Notes under the pieces: generated by a model | What the model was told of the DNA's origin: nothing | The model's database searches: none | What the model saw: only the letters and a program-made list of their open reading frames with translations | Assembly (NCBI GenBank): GCA_963703745.1 | Contig: CAVPFL010000007.1 | Coordinates: 434,001-498,000, forward strand | Reading direction: 5' to 3' | DNA: 64,000 nucleotides | Origin: AP-15 sp963703745 | GTDB lineage: Bacteria > Pseudomonadota > Alphaproteobacteria > ATCC43930 > CGMCC-115725 | Translations under genes and position numbers: made by a program | In this document: positions 59,289 to 64,000 of the stretch, piece after piece | Layout: each line of letters starts with the position of its first letter | Position numbering within the stretch: the stretch's first letter is position 1

Positions 59289-59696
59289 GACGCCGATTAC
59301 GGCCGCGACCGCGAACGGCGCCCTTCGCGACGTTCGAGCCGAGCCTTTTGTCTGGGCGACGGTGATGCGCCGGCCGGCCGAGGACCGTGCGATCGTCGAC
59401 GCCGGGTTGAAGGCGCTTGCCTTCGATTCGGGGCCGCCGCTGGTCTGCGATGAGGCCCGCCGCGACCTACGAGCGCGCGTCCGACGAGCACGGCCGGCTC
59501 GCCGTCTCGGCCGCCACTCAACCGGCTCGGGCTCGGCGACAAGATCCGGCTGATCCCGGCCACTGCGACCGTCAACCCCCACCCTTCCCTCCCCCGCGAG
59601 CAGGGAGGGTTAGGAAGGGGGCACAGCTGTGTCTGCGTCCGTGGCACCCGCGTCGAGCAGGTCTGGCCGATCACCGCCCGCGGCGCCGTTTATTGA
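59289..59696 (+). pseudogene. Aldolase-like gene, copy 3, degenerate
   Basis: From DADYG to the end, this stretch follows copies 1 and 2 but is full of small insertions and losses (ACGGCGCCCTTCGCGACGTTCG in place of the D-G-E-P-T-K-A-F codons). The final VEQVWPITARGAVY is preserved to the stop. The first two thirds of the gene are missing. A GC-rich palindromic repeat replaces the LYDWY codons near 59576. The homology ends at the stop codon, as for copies 1 and 2. Confidence 0.88.
59576..59622. repeat. GC-rich palindromic repeat inside aldolase copy 3
   Basis: CCCCCACCCTTCCCTCCC and its inverse GGGAGGGTTAGGAAGGGGG face each other around CCGCGAGCA. The element lies at the same gene position as the repeat that ends copy 4. 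Confidence 0.8.
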
Positions 59697-59813
59697 ACTT
59701 GATGCCTCGCCTTCGGTTTCACATCACCCGAGGCTAACCTCCGGCGTGGGGGTCAGCGCAGCTGGGGTTGACCTGGGCTGTTGAAAGGTCGGCGAGCGGA
59801 TGACAGTTTTTAG

Positions 59814-60434
59814 CTATGGTCCGCTGTAGTCGAACTGCCCGACCAACGACGAGCGCCCCGCGTATTGGAAGCTCATCCCCGGGTCAGACAGCGTCAGCGT
59901 TCGGGAACGACGGACGCTGACCGAGCCCGTGTAGAACGGAACCGCCAGATCGCTGACCTTGGGGTCGAGGGGCGGCTCTCCCGGGAGGGGGTTGGGCACA
60001 CGCTCCGAGCCGACCTCGAGCAATCCCGGTATCGTAATGCTGTGTTCGCCGTCGACCGTCTGGAACTGGATCTGAACCTGCTTGGGGGGCAAGAGATTGC
60101 CGATCAGCGAGCTCAGCATGGCCGGCCAGCCGCCGGCATTTCCGGCGAAGATAGCCCCGAGCGCTTGGGCCTGCTGCTGGCTGGCTGTTTGATCGAGATA
60201 GAGGCCGACGGTCCAGTTGCCCTGAAAGACATTCCCGGGGATCCGACCGTACAACACCACGCTCAAGCCATCCAGGCGGGTGTTCCCATAATTGCCATCC
60301 TGGATCCGCCAACCGATGACCACCTCGCAAGGGAGAGGGGTCGGGTCGCTGCCGAAATTGCACGGGCACGTGGTCGCACAACTGCATGCTTCCATCACAT
60401 CGCCACGCATACGCCACGAGGTCTGCGTTGCCAT
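59814..60434 (-). CDS. DUF1326 family protein
   Basis: The 206-residue protein has the family start WRMRGDVMEACSCATTCPCN with the CxC-x(3)-CPC cysteines, then CEVVIGWRIQDGNYGNTRLD, GLSVVLYGRIPGNVFQGNWT and QAQALGAIFAGNAGGWPA. DUF1326 proteins are cytoplasmic, about 200 residues, and of unknown function; the cysteine cluster suggests metal or redox binding. It is intact and lies between two aldolase relics. GAGGTG is close before the ATG. Confidence 0.92.
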   Translation of the reverse strand: MATQTSWRMRGDVMEACSCATTCPCNFGSDPTPLPCEVVIGWRIQDGNYGNTRLDGLSVVLYGRIPGNVFQGNWTVGLYLDQTASQQQAQALGAIFAGNAGGWPAMLSSLIGNLLPPKQVQIQFQTVDGEHSITIPGLLEVGSERVPNPLPGEPPLDPKVSDLAVPFYTGSVSVRRSRTLTLSDPGMSFQYAGRSSLVGQFDYSGP

Positions 60435-60690
60435 GAAACACCTCCTCTCGGGCTTCTCTCGCTGAGTTAGACCAGCATGCGCGCTTGCACGATGCTCCCA
60501 AAAGCGTCCATCCGATATTCCGGTCGAGTGCAGCGTCGCCGAACCGGCATGCCCGGCCTGCCCGGTCTGTTGAATGCGATCTTCGGTTTCTCAGCGTTAG
60601 CACGCAACGAGATTCGATCGCAGCCATCCCCTATTGCCGCCAAATCGCTGGGTCGCTCACTTGGGAGGGGGTCCGACCCCTCGGTTTGAT

Positions 60691-61090
60691 CCGTTGACGC
60701 GCCATGGCATCGAATGCCCGACCATCACCGGGGCCGGCACCGGCAGCTTCGAGTTCGAGGCGGCGAGAGGCGTCTATACCGAGCTGCAATGCGGCTCCTA
60801 CATCTTTATGGACGCCGATTACGGACGGAACCGCGACCGAGACGGCGAGCCGACCAAGGCCTTCGAGCCGAGCCTTTACGTGTGGGCGACGGTGATGAGC
60901 CGTCCGGCCGAGGACCGCGCGATTGTCGATGCCGGCTTGACGGCACTGGCCTTCGACTTGGGGCCACCGCTGGTAGGTGACGAGCCCGCCGCGACTTACG
61001 AGCGCGCCTCCGACGAGCACGGCAGGCTCGCGGTTTCGGCCGCCACCAACCGGCTCGGGCTCGGCGATAAGATCCGGCTCATCCCCGGCC
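60691..61090 (+). pseudogene. Aldolase-like gene, copy 4, internal fragment
   Basis: The frame follows copies 1 and 2 from ECPTITGAGTGSFEFEAARG through CGSYIFMDADYGRNRDRDGE, RAIVDAGLTALAFDLGPPLV and NRLGLGDKIRLIPG, then stops abruptly at the same place where copy 3 is interrupted, with a palindromic repeat following. About half the gene is present: no PLP-Lys domain and no metal site. Its sequence is more diverged than copy 2 (for example EARGVY for EAASGLY). Confidence 0.9.
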
Positions 61091-61098
61091 CTCCGCCC

Positions 61099-61160
61099 CG
61101 GGGCTGCCCCCCCACCCTACCCTCCCCCGCTCGCGGGGGAGGGGATGGGAGGGGGCGAGG
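61099..61160. repeat. GC-rich palindromic repeat ending aldolase copy 4
   Basis: CCCCCCCACCCTACCCTCCCCCGC and its inverse around TC form a long hairpin directly after the last aldolase-like codons. It resembles the repeats at 47.1 and 59.6 kb. Confidence 0.8.
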
Positions 61161-61210
61161 ACGGCTTCACGTCCCCGGGCGGGGCGGGCCCTGGCGGGCC
61201 GTCCCGGGGA

Positions 61211-62335
61211 TCAGTTGAGGCCGTAGAAACCCATCGCACCGCCGGCGAGGACGCCGCGTTGGGTCGCGGCCGAGGTGCCTTTCAACCGCTCACGCACCAT
61301 GTCCGGCGCGCCCGGGAAGAAGCCGTCGGGGTGGGGGTAGTCGGTCGCCCACAGGATCTTATTGGGGCCGATGAAGTCCGCGAGCACCTGAAGGCTGGTT
61401 TCGACCGGCTCGAACGAAATCCAACAGTTGCGCTGGAAGAGTTCGCTCGGCCGCGTCTTCAGGCTGGAATCGTTGAAAAACTGATCGTCGAAATGGCGGT
61501 CCATGCGGTCGAGCCAGGGTGCAATCCACCCGCCGCCCGACTCCAAGAACGCGATGCGGATCTTCGGGTGCCGCTCGCACACGCCACCCCAGATCACCGC
61601 GAGACAGGCCAGCATCATCTCCATCGTGTGTGACACGATGTGCCTGGCGGCGCGGCTCTCAAAGCGGTCGACGCCGACAGTCGGCATACCGCTGGAGCCG
61701 CCTTCATGGAACCCGATCGCCATGTCGAGGTCCTCGGCCGCCGTCCAGAACGGCTCGTAATCGGGGTGGTCGATCATCTTGTTGTTGTACGGGTTGGGGC
61801 GCAGGAAGGCGCCCTTGAAGCCGAGCTCCTTTCTCGCGAAGCGCATCTCCTCGATCGCGTGCGGCACCGATTGCATTGGCAGCATCGCCACGCCGAACAG
61901 CCGGTCGGGGTAGGGCCTGCAGTAATCGGCAAGCCAGCGGTTGTAGGCGCGACAGAGTGCTGCGGAGAGGTCGGGGTCGTGCACGGCGCCGGCAAACAGC
62001 CCCACGCTCGGATAGAGAAAGGCGGCGTCGATGCCGTCGAGATCCATGTCGGGGATGCGCTTGTGCGGGTCGAACCCGCCGGGCCGGCCCTCCTCATATT
62101 TCAGCTCGGTCGCCTTCACCGCCCCCTGCCGTGCGCCGATGCCACCGATGCTGCCAAAGCCGCGCTGCGGATCGCCGGCCGCGCGCTCCTCAATGATCAG
62201 CCGGCGCTTGCCGTCCTCGTCCTCGACGAGGCGCGGCGCCCGATCGCGGTACTTCGGGTCGGTGTAATTGTTCCACAGGTCGAACGGCTCGAGGATATGG
62301 CCGTCCGCATCGATGACATTGTAAGCGCGACCCAT
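61211..62335 (-). CDS. Amidohydrolase-family (amidohydrolase_2) metal-dependent hydrolase or decarboxylase
   Basis: ATG 62335 follows AAAGGAG at six bases and gives 374 residues. The metal motif is DADGHILEP (in place of the usual DxHxH), followed by RIPDMDLDGIDAAFLYPSVG, FKGAFLRPNPYNNKMIDHPD, MAIGFHEGGSSGMPTVG with a metal His, HTMEMMLACLAVIWGGV and ILWATDYPHPDGFFP with the catalytic Asp. This fits the TIM-barrel decarboxylase/hydrolase branch (6-methylsalicylate or ACMS decarboxylase-like). The His lost from the first motif suggests altered metal binding. It runs with the monooxygenase gene upstream, separated by a repeat. Confidence 0.88.
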   Translation of the reverse strand: MGRAYNVIDADGHILEPFDLWNNYTDPKYRDRAPRLVEDEDGKRRLIIEERAAGDPQRGFGSIGGIGARQGAVKATELKYEEGRPGGFDPHKRIPDMDLDGIDAAFLYPSVGLFAGAVHDPDLSAALCRAYNRWLADYCRPYPDRLFGVAMLPMQSVPHAIEEMRFARKELGFKGAFLRPNPYNNKMIDHPDYEPFWTAAEDLDMAIGFHEGGSSGMPTVGVDRFESRAARHIVSHTMEMMLACLAVIWGGVCERHPKIRIAFLESGGGWIAPWLDRMDRHFDDQFFNDSSLKTRPSELFQRNCWISFEPVETSLQVLADFIGPNKILWATDYPHPDGFFPGAPDMVRERLKGTSAATQRGVLAGGAMGFYGLN

Positions 62336-62386
62336 AACCAGCTCCTTTCGTGTCAGTGAGAGAATATTGACCATGCGCGAGCAACC

Positions 62387-62489
62387 CCCTCACCCTTCCC
62401 TCTCCCCCATTGGGGGGCCCATTGGGGGAGAGGGTTGCATAGGGTTGGCGAGGCGGAGCCGAGCCCTACCCGGAGCTGGGTGAGGGGGA
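62387..62489. repeat. GC-rich palindromic repeat
   Basis: CCCTCTCCCCCATTGGGGGG and ATTGGGGGAGAGGG lie within outer arms CCCCCTCACCC...GGGTGAGGGGG. It fills the gap between the monooxygenase and amidohydrolase genes and could weaken read-through between them. Confidence 0.8.
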
Positions 62490-62530
62490 CCTTCCCCGGG
62501 CGCAGGTGTATTAGTGCAGTCCATTGTCAG

Positions 62531-64000
62531 CTAAGCCAGCGAGAGCTCGCGATACCCGTTTGCCGCGACCCCATCGCAGCGCTCGCGGAACTTCGGGTGG
62601 CCGCCGCTGTAACGCATGATCCGGCGAACCTGCTTGCCCTCGACATTGCGGTTGATGCCGGTCATCCACGAGTTGACCTCGGTGAACAGCAGACCCTCGC
62701 TCGACGCAATGACGTGGTCGGTCCAGGCGACTGCACCCGCCGCGGTGGCCTCGATCCGGGTCAGGTCGCGGTCGTGTGCGAAACGGATCAGACCGGTCAC
62801 CCAATCGGAGGTGTATTCGACAGCGCGCGGGAAGTTGCCGAGCCCGGCGTGCGGGCCCATCACCATCAGCAGATTGGGGAACCCGTCAACCAGGATGCCG
62901 AGATAGGTCTGCGGCCCGTCCTGCCATTTTTCCTTTAGCGACGCGCCGTCGACCCCGCGGATGTCGATGCGGTCAAAGGCGCCGGTGATCGCGTCGAAGC
63001 CGGTGGCGTAGATGATGATGTCGAATTCGTATTCGTTGTCGCTGGTCTTGATGCCGGTCGGCGTAATGCGCTGGATCGGCGTCTCGGTGATGTCGACCAG
63101 CTCGACATTGGGCCGATTGTAGACCTCGAAATAGCCGCTCTCGAGCGGCACCCGGCGGGTGCCAAAGCCATGGTTCTTCGGGATCAGTTTTTCGGCGACT
63201 GCCGGATCCTTGACGCGCTCACGGATCTTGCGCGCGACGAAATCGGAAATTAGCGCGTTGGCCTGGCGGTCCACCAGGATGTCGCGGAAATTGCCCATCC
63301 AGATGCCGAAACCGGGCTCGCAGTAGAGTTTCTCCCAAAAGGCCTCGCGCTCCTCGGGGGTCACCTCCAACGCAGAACGCGGGTCGGTCGAGTGGATGAA
63401 GCAGCCGTAGGTCTCCTGGCAGCGCGCGAAGATCTCTGCATAATTGGCCCGGATCCGGCGCATCTCCTCCTGAGCGATCTTGGCGTTGTGCAGCGGCGCG
63501 CACCATTGCGGGGTGCGCTGAAACACGGTCAGATGGCCCGCCGTCTTGGCCACCTCCGTGATGGTCTGCACGGCGGTCGCACCCGTGCCGATCACCGCGA
63601 CGCGCTTGCCCTCGAACTTGACCGGTTCCTTGGGCCAATAATGCGTATGGCAGGACTGGCCGCAGAAGCTCTCGACGCCGGGAATGCGCGGCATTGTCGG
63701 CGCCGACAGCACGCCGACCGCGGTGATCAGGAAACGCGTATTGTAGTGCCTGCCGTCTTCCAAGATGACATCCCAACTGCGCGCGTCTTCCTGATAATGC
63801 GCCGCAGTGACGCGGCTGTTGAATTGGATGTCGCGGCGCAAGTCGAACTTGTCAGCAACGTAGTTGAGATAGCGCTCGGTCTCGGGCTGGCCGGCGAAGT
63901 GTTCCTCCCAGTCCCATTCCTCCAGCAGTTCCCGGGAAAAAGAGTAGCCGTAGGTCCAGCTCTCGGAGTCGAAGCGGGCGCCGGGATATCGGTTCCAGTA
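62531..64000 (-). CDS. Flavin-containing (Baeyer-Villiger-type) monooxygenase, N-terminus beyond right edge
   Basis: The frame is open to the right edge with no stop; 489 codons are visible. It includes YWNRYPGARFDSES and SFSRELLEEWDWEEHF before the Baeyer-Villiger fingerprint FCGQSCHTHYWP (F-x-G-x(3)-H-x(3)-W-P), the NADPH Rossmann motif VIGTGATAVQ, and IIYATGFDAITGAF, the ATG motif of flavin monooxygenases. The first FAD motif must lie outside. The enzyme would insert oxygen into a ketone or a heteroatom using NADPH and O2. It is paired with the amidohydrolase, so both may serve breakdown of one aromatic or terpenoid compound. Confidence 0.9.
   Translation of the reverse strand, partial: YWNRYPGARFDSESWTYGYSFSRELLEEWDWEEHFAGQPETERYLNYVADKFDLRRDIQFNSRVTAAHYQEDARSWDVILEDGRHYNTRFLITAVGVLSAPTMPRIPGVESFCGQSCHTHYWPKEPVKFEGKRVAVIGTGATAVQTITEVAKTAGHLTVFQRTPQWCAPLHNAKIAQEEMRRIRANYAEIFARCQETYGCFIHSTDPRSALEVTPEEREAFWEKLYCEPGFGIWMGNFRDILVDRQANALISDFVARKIRERVKDPAVAEKLIPKNHGFGTRRVPLESGYFEVYNRPNVELVDITETPIQRITPTGIKTSDNEYEFDIIIYATGFDAITGAFDRIDIRGVDGASLKEKWQDGPQTYLGILVDGFPNLLMVMGPHAGLGNFPRAVEYTSDWVTGLIRFAHDRDLTRIEATAAGAVAWTDHVIASSEGLLFTEVNSWMTGINRNVEGKQVRRIMRYSGGHPKFRERCDGVAANGYRELSLA

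Noticed and set aside
1..64000. tRNA, rRNA, riboswitch or CRISPR features
   Set aside because: I saw no cloverleaf, rRNA, known riboswitch core or repeat-spacer array on reading both strands; a covariance-model search would settle this.

Overview
This is a GC-rich chromosomal window from an alphaproteobacterium, probably a soil or freshwater member of the Rhodospirillales/Hyphomicrobiales. The taxonomic evidence is the adjacent accD-folC pair (usual alphaproteobacterial gene order), a DUF2852 protein next to a TetR regulator, a KirBac channel, an LTXXQ/Spy-like protein and several DUFs common in that class. I see no rRNA, tRNA, CRISPR array or replication origin. Order-level placement is inference.

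Layout. 1-6.4 kb: an HExxH lipoprotein running off the left edge, a large cyclase-ATPase-TPR regulator, a frameshifted lectin-like gene and an SDR dehydrogenase. 6.9-16.5 kb: an APC permease, an unknown gene cut by one TAG codon, a D-2-hydroxyacid dehydrogenase, an unknown two-gene unit, a deleted S10 carboxypeptidase, a cupin with a decayed copy either side of a DUF202 gene, an enolase-superfamily enzyme and DUF488. 16.5-24.1 kb: a secreted haem-motif/propeller protein, a deleted htpX, an acoABC-type acetoin dehydrogenase operon, a phosphoesterase and a KirBac channel. 24.1-27.9 kb: a truncated and a complete TetR gene with palindromic operators, a possible LSGC deamidase-fold protein, a VirD4/TraG relic and DUF2852. 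28-36.4 kb: ordinary metabolism (CoA transferase, D-aminoacylase-like enzyme, accD, folC, MetE-like protein, a second cyclase).

36.7-42.2 kb is a gene graveyard: behind a repeat-rich DUF3300 gene lie pieces of a tyrosine recombinase, mmsA, a regulator, a polysaccharide deacetylase, a chimeric toxin beside an intact Phd antitoxin, a TauD-type dioxygenase, and an M20 peptidase broken by an 11-bp tandem duplication. 42.4-50 kb is intact again (mmsA, YdcF, RNase Z, CobW, ABC-F, DUF72). 50.2-61.1 kb holds four copies of one D-threonine-aldolase-like gene (two full, two broken), interspersed with a restriction-modification gene split by TGA, an IS1380 transposase tail, two PEP-CTERM proteins, a DUF433/DUF5615 toxin-antitoxin pair and DUF1326. 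61.2-64 kb carries an amidohydrolase and a Baeyer-Villiger-type monooxygenase that leaves the right edge.

The main theme is active gene decay beside well-kept metabolic genes: in-frame stops, single-base shifts, internal deletions that join unrelated genes, and partial paralogues. GC-rich palindromic repeats sit in many gaps and sometimes inside dead genes. The best-supported new regulatory story is the TetR/DUF2852 module, with related palindromes at the regulator start, at its truncated duplicate, and over the DUF2852 promoter. The best candidate for new enzymology is the LSGC protein.
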